This document shows positions 45,537 to 53,293 of a stretch of 64,000 nt of DNA, piece by piece; position 1 is the first letter of the stretch; the number at the start of each line of letters is the position of its first letter. The position numbers were made by a program, and so were the translations under genes. The notes under the pieces were generated by a model. The model saw nothing but the letters and a program-made list of their open reading frames with translations, did not search any database and had not been told where the DNA came from. Source of the stretch: an uncultured Flavobacteriaceae bacterium (GTDB lineage Bacteria; Bacteroidota; Bacteroidia; Flavobacteriales; Flavobacteriaceae); assembly GCA_947501845.1 (NCBI GenBank), contig CANMXP010000008.1:1-64000 (forward strand), read 5' to 3'.

Positions 45537-46928
45537 ATGTCAAGATCTAAGCAACTAAATTTCAAGTATATTCTTTCTATTTCTATGATTTCTGCACTCG
45601 GCGGACTTCTTTTCGGTTACGATTGGGTGGTTATTGGAGGTGCTAAACCTTTTTATGAACGCTTCTTTGAAATTACAGATATACCAACTCTGCAAGGTTG
45701 GGCTATGGGAAGTGCGTTGATTGGGTGTATCGTTGGAGCTGCAATAGCAGGAAAAGTAACTGAGCGTTTTGGCCGTAAAAAACCTTTGGGTTTAGCTGCT
45801 TTGCTATTTGTAATTTCGGCTGCTGGTACTGGAGGTTTTAATGACTTCAATATATTTATTGTATTTAGAATTTTAGGAGGTTTAGGTATTGGCTTGGCTT
45901 CTACGATTTCCCCCATGTATATTGCCGAAGTTTCTCCTTCTATATACAGAGGAAGGTTGGTTTCTTTAAATCAATTAGCTATAGTTATAGGCATTCTTGC
46001 TGCTCAAATTTTTAATTATGTTATTGCAGATCCTGTTCCTGAAAACATGACAGACTTGGAAATCATGAATTCTTGGAATGGACAAATAGGTTGGCGATGG
46101 ATGTTTTGGGCTGAATTGGCTCCTGCCACTTTATTTTTTGTATTAATTTTTGTCATTCCTGAAAGTCCAAGATGGCTGTCCAAGAATAAGAGGTGGGATG
46201 AATCCTTAAAAGTTTTGGATAGTATTGGAGGAAAAGTTTATGCAGATGACATTCAAGAGCAAATTAAAGAAACTCTTAAAGAGGACAATGAAGAGGTTAT
46301 TAAAATAAAAGAGCTCTTTAAAGGCAAAAATAAAAAATTGATTATCACAGGTATCATCCTTGCTTTTTTACAACAATGGTGCGGCATAAATGTTGTTTTT
46401 AATTACGCAGAAGAAGTTTTCACCAGTGCTGGATATGGTGTTAGTGATGCCTTATTTAATATCATCTTAACTGGTGTGGTCAACCTGGTGTTTACAGTTA
46501 TTGCCATGCAGGTTATTGACCGTTGGGGCAGAAAAAAACTGTGGTTGTTTGGATCTGTAGGGTTAGGTCTGTCTTACCTACTTATAGGCTTGTTCTATTT
46601 TTTCGGACTCCAAGGTTTTTCTTTGGTCGTACTGGTCGTTATTGCTATTGCTATTTATGCACTTACTTTAGCACCTGTATTTTGGGTATTGGCCTCAGAA
46701 ATATTCCCAAACAGAATTAGAGGAGCAGCCATGTCACTAACCGTAACAGCATTATGGATTGCTTGTTTTCTTCTAACCTATAGCTTCCCTATTTTAAACA
46801 GTGCATTAGGTCCTTATGGTACATTTTGGTCTTATGGTGTTATCTGTATATTATGCTTCTTGTTCGTAAAATATAAAATACCAGAGACTAAAAATAAAAC
46901 CCTAGAAGAGATTGAGGAAATTTTCTAA
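45537..46928 (+). CDS. Sugar porter family MFS transporter (XylE/GalP-like)
   Basis: This 463-residue protein has 12 membrane helices and all sugar porter signatures: LLFGYDWVVIGGAKPFYERF in helix 1, GKVTERFGRKKPLG in loop 2-3, PESPRWLSKNKRWDES at the end of helix 6, DRWGRKKLWLFG in loop 8-9 and the C-terminal PETKNKTLEEIEEIF. It most likely imports a neutral monosaccharide with protons or sodium. The GntR/UTRA operon lies 298 bases downstream on the same strand, and it probably feeds that pathway. Confidence 0.92.
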   Translation: MSRSKQLNFKYILSISMISALGGLLFGYDWVVIGGAKPFYERFFEITDIPTLQGWAMGSALIGCIVGAAIAGKVTERFGRKKPLGLAALLFVISAAGTGGFNDFNIFIVFRILGGLGIGLASTISPMYIAEVSPSIYRGRLVSLNQLAIVIGILAAQIFNYVIADPVPENMTDLEIMNSWNGQIGWRWMFWAELAPATLFFVLIFVIPESPRWLSKNKRWDESLKVLDSIGGKVYADDIQEQIKETLKEDNEEVIKIKELFKGKNKKLIITGIILAFLQQWCGINVVFNYAEEVFTSAGYGVSDALFNIILTGVVNLVFTVIAMQVIDRWGRKKLWLFGSVGLGLSYLLIGLFYFFGLQGFSLVVLVVIAIAIYALTLAPVFWVLASEIFPNRIRGAAMSLTVTALWIACFLLTYSFPILNSALGPYGTFWSYGVICILCFLFVKYKIPETKNKTLEEIEEIF

Positions 46929-47022
46929 CCCTATAATAACAGACACATAGAATTTAGCTTCTTTGAAGCTTCAAGCTAGACTTTACATTTAATATAGTTT
47001 TGTACAAAGTCTAAATTTTTCA

Positions 47023-47056
47023 CACTCTAAACTAGGTTTTTTCACCTATCAGAGTG
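47023..47056 (+). terminator. Stem-loop after the sugar porter, possible terminator
   Basis: CACTCT (47023-47028) pairs with AGAGTG (47051-47056), and inside it TAGGT (47033-47037) pairs with ACCTA (47044-47048) around a T-rich loop. A second possible stem (AGACTTT with AAAGTCT, then AATTTTT) ends near 47020. Either could stop transcription between the porter and the GntR gene. Confidence 0.35.
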
Positions 47057-47142
47057 ATTGAATTCCCATGTAAAACAAAAACTTACCTTAGGATTTTTTC
47101 ACATGCCCAAACAGCCTACTTATCTATAAAGTATGTTTTTTA

Positions 47143-47174
47143 TTTGCATAAATAATATATTATTATAATATTTG
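47143..47174 (+). promoter_or_regulatory. Probable Bacteroidota-type promoter for the GntR/UTRA operon
   Basis: TTTG at 47143-47146 and AATATTTG at 47167-47174 are separated by 20 bases. This fits the Bacteroidota consensus (TTTG about 33 bases upstream, TAnnTTTG about 7 bases upstream of the start) with one mismatch. Transcription would begin near 47180, 47 bases before the gene. Confidence 0.45.
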
Positions 47175-47226
47175 TGTAACTTATATATTATAAACTTTAA
47201 ACATTATTTAATTCATTATTAAGACT

Positions 47227-47991
47227 TTGGAAGTAAAAACACCTCTATATCACAAGGTTTACACTTATCTGTTAGATAAAATCAAAAAAGATTATCAACC
47301 AGGTGACTTGCTACCTACACAATCTGAAATAGCAACAGTAACAGAAACCAGCTTGATTACCGTAAAAAGAGCCATTAAAGAATTAGAAACTGATGGATAT
47401 TTAGAATCCAAGCCAGGAAAAGGTACTATTATTAAGCGACCACAGATTATAGACAATCATATTGGTGTGTCAAGTTGGACAGATTCTATTACTAGTCAAG
47501 GTAGTGTGCCAAGTACTAAATGGACCAAAATAAAACAAAAAGCTCCTATAGCAACCATTGCTAATTCCCTAGAACTAAAAGCCCGTGAAAAAGCAGTAAC
47601 TGTAGAACGTTTAAGGCTCATTGAAAACAAACCTATTTGCCTAATGACAAACCATATAGCAGCTGGTTTGGTACCAGGCTTAAACAAAGACACCACTATT
47701 GGAGAGTCTCTTTATACCTACTTAAAAGATCAATACAATCTAATAGGCATATTAGCAGAAGAACAAGTATATGCAAGGGAAGCTACCATTTATGAAAAAA
47801 AGACACTTCAATTAAAAACGCCTATTGTTTTAGTTATTGAACGTTTGTCTTTTTTAACAAACAAATCTCCTTTTGAATTCTCTTCTATTATTGCAGCTGC
47901 AGATTCTTATGTCTATCGATCCAAACAAATAAATAAAACGGTGGATTCAAAAACCTTAAATGACCTGTTAAAAACAGAAAATAAATATTAA
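47227..47991 (+). CDS. GntR-family regulator, HutC/UTRA subgroup
   Basis: The protein has 254 residues and uses a TTG start. No ATG lies before the helix-turn-helix. The winged helix is KVYTYLLDKIKKDYQPGDLL, then PTQSEIATVTETSLITVKRA and ETDGYLESKPGKGTIIKRP. The C-terminal UTRA domain contains VTVERLRLIENKPICLMTNH and a final PFEFSSIIAAADSYVYRSKQ. It is the first gene of a long plus-strand catabolic operon, followed by the SIS gene after 21 bases. Regulators of this subgroup bind a sugar phosphate or similar ligand. Confidence 0.9.
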   Translation: MEVKTPLYHKVYTYLLDKIKKDYQPGDLLPTQSEIATVTETSLITVKRAIKELETDGYLESKPGKGTIIKRPQIIDNHIGVSSWTDSITSQGSVPSTKWTKIKQKAPIATIANSLELKAREKAVTVERLRLIENKPICLMTNHIAAGLVPGLNKDTTIGESLYTYLKDQYNLIGILAEEQVYAREATIYEKKTLQLKTPIVLVIERLSFLTNKSPFEFSSIIAAADSYVYRSKQINKTVDSKTLNDLLKTENKY

Positions 47992-48012
47992 GCAAATTAT
48001 TATTCAAAACCT

Positions 48013-48822
48013 ATGAATTTAGCGTTCCCAGACCAACTGGACAAAATTAAAGAAGGCTTAAGAGCTCAAGAAAACGAATTAAAAGAAGTCGCACGCATTT
48101 ATGCAGATGCTATTGCATCTGGAGGCATGGTGCATGTTTATGCTAATGGCCATTCAAGACAGTCTGTAGAAGAAACTGTTATTAGAATGGGGGCACTAAC
48201 AGGATTCAACCCTATTTTAACAGATGCGATCATCACTTTTAATGATGTCACAGGACCAAATGGTATTCGTGTTGATCAATTCTACGAAAAAGTAGAAGGC
48301 ATTGGTAAAATATTATTAAAAGAAGTGCAATTTGGACCTAAAGATGTTTTAGTAGTAGTTACAGCTACAGGTACCACTGCTGCTGCCGTAGATATGGCAT
48401 TAGAATTTAGTAAACAGTATCCAGGCTTGAAAATTGTTGGAATTGCTTCCAAAGTACAGTCTGCTGGTGCAGCCGTAAAGCATAGTTGCGGCAAAAACCT
48501 AATTCATATTATAGAAGAGAATCCTAATGGCTATTTTATTGATAATTCTATGCCTTATGGTGATTTGTCTGTAAAAATAGAAGGCAAAACGGATACTTAC
48601 CATGTATGCCCACTATCAACCGTTGGAGCTATTTCTGTAGCGCAATGTTTAAACGAGCTAACAGTTAGAGAATTAGATCATAGAGGCATTAAGCACCACG
48701 TCTTGCGCAATATGCATATTGCAGATACAACAGATAACTACGATGAGTGGTTAGACGACCAAAGAAAACGTTATGCACTGGGAACTTACAATCCAAACAG
48801 AGTGATGCCAATAACGGAATAA
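48013..48822 (+). CDS. SIS-domain phosphosugar-binding protein, UPF0309-like
   Basis: This 269-residue cytoplasmic protein has SIS motifs HVYANGHSRQSVEETVIRMG near the N-terminus, followed by FNPILTD, and DVLVVVTATGTTAAAVDMAL in the middle. The HVxxxGHS...NPIL pattern matches UPF0309 proteins and distinguishes it from GlmS or AgaS. The C-terminal extension after LNELTVREL (about 55 residues) is longer than in simple SIS proteins. Likely roles are an isomerase or an etherase acting on a sugar phosphate. It sits between the regulator and the SDR gene with 2 bases to the latter. Confidence 0.75.
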   Translation: MNLAFPDQLDKIKEGLRAQENELKEVARIYADAIASGGMVHVYANGHSRQSVEETVIRMGALTGFNPILTDAIITFNDVTGPNGIRVDQFYEKVEGIGKILLKEVQFGPKDVLVVVTATGTTAAAVDMALEFSKQYPGLKIVGIASKVQSAGAAVKHSCGKNLIHIIEENPNGYFIDNSMPYGDLSVKIEGKTDTYHVCPLSTVGAISVAQCLNELTVRELDHRGIKHHVLRNMHIADTTDNYDEWLDDQRKRYALGTYNPNRVMPITE

Positions 48823-48824
48823 AG

Positions 48825-49610
48825 ATGAAAGATAAAGTTTTTATCATAACAGGATCTTCAGGTATTGCCGCCGAAACTATAAAAATGGTTTTGATGCAGG
48901 AAGCCAAGGTCTTTTTTATAGGTAGGGAAGCAAATCGCTGTAAAGAATTTCAGGAAAGTCTGCAGAATGCAGGCTTATATGCCGATTATATTGTAGGCGA
49001 TCTGGTAGATCCAACTACCGCACCTAAATTAGTGCATACTTGTGTTGAAAAATACGGACGTATTGACGGCTTATACAATGTGGCAGGTATTAGCGGACGT
49101 CGATTTGGAGATGGCCCCATTCACGAGTGCACAGAAGAAGGTTGGGAACTAACAATGACAACTAATGTAACGACACAATACCGTATGTGTAGAGAAGTTG
49201 TAAAACAAATGTTAACTCAGGAGTGTGATGAAAACGGTTTACGCGGTACCATTTTAAATATGTCAAGCATCCTGGGCATCTCACCAGAACCTAAATTTTT
49301 TAGCACCATTGGATATGCTGCAGCTAAAGGAGCTATTATAAGCATGAGCACATCTATGGCATCAAAATATGCGCTGGATAAAATTCGAGTAAACGTTATC
49401 GCACCTGGCCTGGCATTAACCCGAATGAGTGAAAGAGCTTCAAAGAATGATGAGATTGTAAATTTTATGAAAACAAAACAACCTTTAATTGAGGGGGTCA
49501 TGGACGCTACAGACGTTGCAGAAGCTTCTGTTTTCTTACTGAGTAACAAAAGTAAATCCATTACAGGTGAGGTCTTAAAAGTAGATGCTGGATGGAGTAT
49601 TTCAAGTTAA
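48825..49610 (+). CDS. Short-chain dehydrogenase/reductase
   Basis: The ATG at 48825 follows the SIS stop by 2 bases. An earlier reading would overlap it by 76 bases. The protein has 261 residues: cofactor loop VFIITGSSGIAAETIK (TGxxxGIA), NVAGISGRRFGDGP in place of the usual NNAG, catalytic Ser in LNMSSILGIS and the YxxxK pair in GYAAAKGAII, then NVIAPGLALTRMSER. All catalytic residues are present. It is probably an NAD(P)-dependent sugar or cyclitol dehydrogenase of the pathway encoded in this operon. Confidence 0.9.
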   Translation: MKDKVFIITGSSGIAAETIKMVLMQEAKVFFIGREANRCKEFQESLQNAGLYADYIVGDLVDPTTAPKLVHTCVEKYGRIDGLYNVAGISGRRFGDGPIHECTEEGWELTMTTNVTTQYRMCREVVKQMLTQECDENGLRGTILNMSSILGISPEPKFFSTIGYAAAKGAIISMSTSMASKYALDKIRVNVIAPGLALTRMSERASKNDEIVNFMKTKQPLIEGVMDATDVAEASVFLLSNKSKSITGEVLKVDAGWSISS

Positions 49611-49623
49611 ATAATTAAAAAAA

Positions 49624-50964
49624 ATGCAAACATATAATAAAGAATTACAAGTTGCGAATAGTTATGATATCATTGTGGTTGGATCTGGCTCCGCGGGATC
49701 TTCAGCAGCTATTGCAGCAGCCAGAAAAGGAGCTAAAGTGCTTCTTTTAGAACGCTTAGGCTTTTTAGGTGGTACAAGTACCGCAGTATTAGATACTTTT
49801 TACGGGTATTACACGCCAGGCGAAAGATCTACAAAGGTAGTTGGAGGTATTGCAGATGATGTCGTAAAAGGATTAGGGATTTATAAAGCTTATTTAGAAC
49901 GTCCAAATTCCTTCGGGGCTGGAACAGGTGTTACTTATCACCCAGAATACTTAAAAGTAGTTTGGGAACAATTAGCAAGACAAGCTGGGTGCGATATTTT
50001 ATTAAATGCCTGGGTGCAAGATACAATTACAGAAGGTGCAACTATTAAAGGCTTGGTTGTAGCCACTAAAAGTGGGCTACAATACATAACATGTAACCGA
50101 GTCATCGATGCCACTGGTGATGCAGATATTTGTCATCAGGCAGGAATTCCATATGAATTGGCAGGTTTGGTAGATCCAGCGCAAACACTTACTACGACAT
50201 TTAAGATGGTTAATGTTGATATGGCTAAACGTAAAACAATTTCTAAACCAGAAATTAATGCCTTAATGGAAAAAGCCGCCGCTACAGGAAAATTTAAATT
50301 ACCGCGTAAAGAAGGGAGCGATCATATTACACCCGTGGACCATATGACGGCTACTATCATGACCCGTTTAACGTCTTTTGAAAAAGATTCATTGGGAAAT
50401 GTTATTAATGCAACAGACCCGAAACTGTGGAGTGAGGCCGAAATGAAAGGACGATTACAAGCCATTGAATACATTCGTTTTTTAAAAGAATACGTTCCAG
50501 GTTATGAAAAATCTGAACTATCAACATTTGGAGTGCAAATTGGAGTTCGTGAAACACGTAGAATTGAAGGGTACTATAGAATGACCGCGGATGATGTATT
50601 AGGAGCTAAAAAATTTGAAGACCAAATTGGATTGTGTGGTGCGCCCATGGAGGATCATCATGATGGTGAAGGTGTAAAATGGCAATACATTCCTAATAGT
50701 GAAGTTGTTGGAATTCCTTATAGAACTTTAGTTCCACAAGAAAGCAGTAACCTCTTAGTCGCTGGTCGTTGTTTCTCGGCAAACCATGTCGCTCATAGCA
50801 GTGTAAGGTCCATGGCACAATGCATGGTCATGGGAGAAGCAGCTGGTGTAGCCGCCACCATGTCAATTAAGAATAATTGTGCGCCTATTGATGTAGATAC
50901 AGATATTTTGAGAGAAACTTTAAAAAATCAAGGGGCTATCATAGATTCTCCTTACAACAATTAA
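49624..50964 (+). CDS. FAD-dependent oxidoreductase (FAD_oxidored family)
   Basis: This 446-residue cytoplasmic protein starts with a dinucleotide-binding fold, YDIIVVGSGSAGSSAAIAAA, with a Gly-rich loop and the acidic end LLLLERLGFLGGTSTA. A second FAD contact is visible in CNRVIDATGDADICHQAG and the C-terminal NLLVAGRCFSANHVAHSSVR plus MAQCMVMGEAAGVAATM. FVQIGVRETRRIEG-type sequence (GVRETRRIEGYYRM) is a mark of the family. The substrate is unknown. Paired with an SDR it suggests two oxidation steps on one sugar ring. Confidence 0.85.
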   Translation: MQTYNKELQVANSYDIIVVGSGSAGSSAAIAAARKGAKVLLLERLGFLGGTSTAVLDTFYGYYTPGERSTKVVGGIADDVVKGLGIYKAYLERPNSFGAGTGVTYHPEYLKVVWEQLARQAGCDILLNAWVQDTITEGATIKGLVVATKSGLQYITCNRVIDATGDADICHQAGIPYELAGLVDPAQTLTTTFKMVNVDMAKRKTISKPEINALMEKAAATGKFKLPRKEGSDHITPVDHMTATIMTRLTSFEKDSLGNVINATDPKLWSEAEMKGRLQAIEYIRFLKEYVPGYEKSELSTFGVQIGVRETRRIEGYYRMTADDVLGAKKFEDQIGLCGAPMEDHHDGEGVKWQYIPNSEVVGIPYRTLVPQESSNLLVAGRCFSANHVAHSSVRSMAQCMVMGEAAGVAATMSIKNNCAPIDVDTDILRETLKNQGAIIDSPYNN

Positions 50965-50976
50965 AACCCACATATT

Positions 50977-51954
50977 ATGAACGATTATATCATAGCATGC
51001 GATGTTGGGGGCACCCGAATTAAAGCAGGTATTATTGACACTAACGGAAATTTATCTCACTCCGAAGAAGTGAGCTCTCAAGCACACCTGGGAACCGATG
51101 CGTTATTGGAAGTCATAAAAACCCTTATAAAAAAACGTTTACCTCATTCACTCGGAGAAGGCAATTGTTTGGGAATAGGCCTAGGACTAACAGGACCTGT
51201 AGATTCTAATTTAGGCGTGATTTTATTACCAGGCAAATTTAAAGGCTTAGAAGGTTTTCCTATAGTACCATTACTTAGAGAAGAATTTAAGCTTCCTGTA
51301 TATGCCGAAAACGATGGTCGTCTGGCCGCCTATGCTGCAAAATATTACGGAAACGCAAAAGATGTAGATTGGGCAGTCGTAATAACATTAGGAACAGGTG
51401 TTGGCTCTGGTGTTATTATTAATGGCGATATTCTTGTAGACCCTCATTTTAATTTTGGAATTCAAATTGGTCATTTAGTTATTGACCACTCAAACAAAAA
51501 CTACTGCCTTACTGGAAATTATGGTACCGCAGAAACATTATGTTCTGCCACGGCCTTAGTAAACCAAGTAAAAACAGCCATTCAAAGAGGAATCCCCTCA
51601 TCTCTTTCAGGGCTTTATTTTAAAAACCCTTTTAAGATAGGGTTTAAAGAAGTCATTAATGCTTGTAGAGAAGGAGATACATTATGCTTACGTGAATTGG
51701 AGACATGGAAAGAACATTTAGCTGTGCTATTAATTAATGCTACACACGCTTATGGCCCTCAAAAAATCATACTAAGTGGTGGTGCATCTTTGGCCTCAGA
51801 CCTCTTTTTAGAAGATGTGCAAAAAAAAGTAAACGAAGGTGTATTTAGATTTCCTAAAAATGAAGGCGTACCTATAGAAATATCGATTATTCAAGAATAT
51901 GCGGGGGTATATGGCGCCGCAGCCATGTTAAACGCAAAACTTAATGAACAATGA
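50977..51954 (+). CDS. ROK-family sugar kinase with degenerate zinc motif
   Basis: This 325-residue protein has the ROK phosphate loop IACDVGGTRIKAGIID, GIGLGLTGPVDSNLG, the catalytic Asp in VYAENDGRLAAYA and ALGTGVGSG-type VITLGTGVGSGVIIN. The zinc site usually reads GHxxx...CxCGxxGCxE. Here it is GHLVIDHSNKNYCLTG, then NYGTAETL near residues 165-185, so two of three Cys are Thr. Kinase activity on a hexose or a keto-acid sugar is likely. Its stop overlaps the creatininase start by 4 bases. Confidence 0.85.
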   Translation: MNDYIIACDVGGTRIKAGIIDTNGNLSHSEEVSSQAHLGTDALLEVIKTLIKKRLPHSLGEGNCLGIGLGLTGPVDSNLGVILLPGKFKGLEGFPIVPLLREEFKLPVYAENDGRLAAYAAKYYGNAKDVDWAVVITLGTGVGSGVIINGDILVDPHFNFGIQIGHLVIDHSNKNYCLTGNYGTAETLCSATALVNQVKTAIQRGIPSSLSGLYFKNPFKIGFKEVINACREGDTLCLRELETWKEHLAVLLINATHAYGPQKIILSGGASLASDLFLEDVQKKVNEGVFRFPKNEGVPIEISIIQEYAGVYGAAAMLNAKLNEQ

Positions 51955-52634
51955 AAGAATGGATTAAATTAACTTCTACAGAAATAAATGCGTTAGACAG
52001 AAATATTCCTGTCATTATACCTGTTGGCCTGGTAGAAGCACATGGTCCACATTTGGCAGTAAGTGTAGATATAGATACAGCAGAATATTTTAGCAAAAAA
52101 GTTGCCGAAAATACAGGAGCGATTTTAGCTCCCTGTATTCCTTATGGCTTTGCAGATGAAATGAGAGAATACCCTGGAACCTTAGGTTTAACAGTAGAAA
52201 CTTTTATGGCTACAATCCAGGATATCTGTGGTTTATTTTGCAAACAAGGCTTCAAAAAAGTCATCTTCATCACTGGACATGGAGCCAATAAAACAGCTTG
52301 TGAATTAGCCTTTTTTAAAATTTGGGAAAAACACCCAGACTTTAAAGGTGTTTGTTGGAATTGGTGGAGTGACTGTGGTATTACAGGGATTCATCATGCT
52401 GATAAAGGCGAAACCGAAGTAGCTATTGCTGTAGGTACCCCATCAAAGATGGAAAAGGTCAAAGATTTTAAAGTTGAAAAGCCTTGGTACAAGATTCGCT
52501 CACGTTATGAACTAGATCCAACATCTGGAGGTATCAATGGAAAACCATCTGAAACTGATCTGGAGAACGGAAAGTTGATAAGAGATAAAGCGGTTGCAGA
52601 ATTAACCAAAAAGGTAGGAGGAGCATTTAATTAA
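51951..52634 (+). CDS. Creatininase-family hydrolase
   Basis: This 227-residue protein carries the family metal-binding motifs: PVIIPVGLVEAHGPHLAVSV followed by DIDTAEYF (Glu, His and Asp ligands), FITGHGANKTAC with another His, and HHADKGETEVAIA with a Glu. The family includes creatinine amidohydrolase, but no creatine genes are nearby. To my recollection the 3-dehydro-scyllo-inosose hydrolase IolN of Thermotoga is also a member, and it opens a keto-cyclitol ring. A ring-opening or lactone-hydrolysing step on an oxidised sugar is therefore a sensible reading in this operon. Confidence 0.85.
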   Translation: MKEWIKLTSTEINALDRNIPVIIPVGLVEAHGPHLAVSVDIDTAEYFSKKVAENTGAILAPCIPYGFADEMREYPGTLGLTVETFMATIQDICGLFCKQGFKKVIFITGHGANKTACELAFFKIWEKHPDFKGVCWNWWSDCGITGIHHADKGETEVAIAVGTPSKMEKVKDFKVEKPWYKIRSRYELDPTSGGINGKPSETDLENGKLIRDKAVAELTKKVGGAFN

Positions 52635-52639
52635 GACTC

Positions 52640-53269
52640 ATGGAACATTTTTTTGAACAAAAGATCATGCCCGCCATCACGATTGAAGATGAAAACAAAG
52701 CTATAAAAGTAGCACAAGCTGTTATAGATGGAGGCTTGAACATTATGGAAGTTCCTTTTCGAACAGAATCTGCTGCACAATGCATTAGTAAAATCACAAA
52801 GATCTTTCCAAACTTATATGTTGGGGCAGGGACTCTAATAACAGCAGAACAAGTTATTCTAGCAAAGGCAAGTGGCGCTGCATTTGGGCTATCACCAGGT
52901 TTTAATAAATCCGTAGTGCAACAAGCTATAGATCTAGATTTCCCTTTTATTCCAGGAGTTATGACGCCATCTGAATTAGAATTGGCATTGGAAATGGGTT
53001 GCAAAATTCAAAAATTGTTTCCAGCCTCTCAGGTTGGCGGTATAAAAATGTTAAAGGCATTGACTGGGCCTTATGGACATACTGGGGTTGCTTTTATACC
53101 CATGGGAGGCGTATCTCTTGATAATATGAGTAAATTTTTAGCAATGGATCATGTTATTGCCATTGGAGGCTCCTGGTTAGCCACAAAACAATTAATTGCA
53201 GACAACAATTACAGTACTATCACAGAAAATATCACCAAAGCCTTACTTAGGGTTCAACACAACAATTAA
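52640..53269 (+). CDS. KDPG/KHG-type 2-keto-acid aldolase
   Basis: This 209-residue protein follows the class I KDPG aldolase pattern: GGLNIMEVPFRTESAAQCI with the catalytic Glu and Arg, VGAGTLITAEQVILAKASGA, FGLSPGFNKSV, and the Schiff-base Lys in CKIQKLFPASQVGG near residue 124. The C-terminal phosphate-binding part is FIPMGGVSLDNMSKFL. It should cleave a 2-keto-3-deoxy acid phosphate to pyruvate and an aldehyde phosphate. It is the terminal step of the cytoplasmic pathway, 5 bases after the creatininase gene. No dehydratase to form its substrate is encoded in the operon. Confidence 0.92.
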   Translation: MEHFFEQKIMPAITIEDENKAIKVAQAVIDGGLNIMEVPFRTESAAQCISKITKIFPNLYVGAGTLITAEQVILAKASGAAFGLSPGFNKSVVQQAIDLDFPFIPGVMTPSELELALEMGCKIQKLFPASQVGGIKMLKALTGPYGHTGVAFIPMGGVSLDNMSKFLAMDHVIAIGGSWLATKQLIADNNYSTITENITKALLRVQHNN

Positions 53270-53293
53270 TTTAAAAATATAAACATTAATTAA

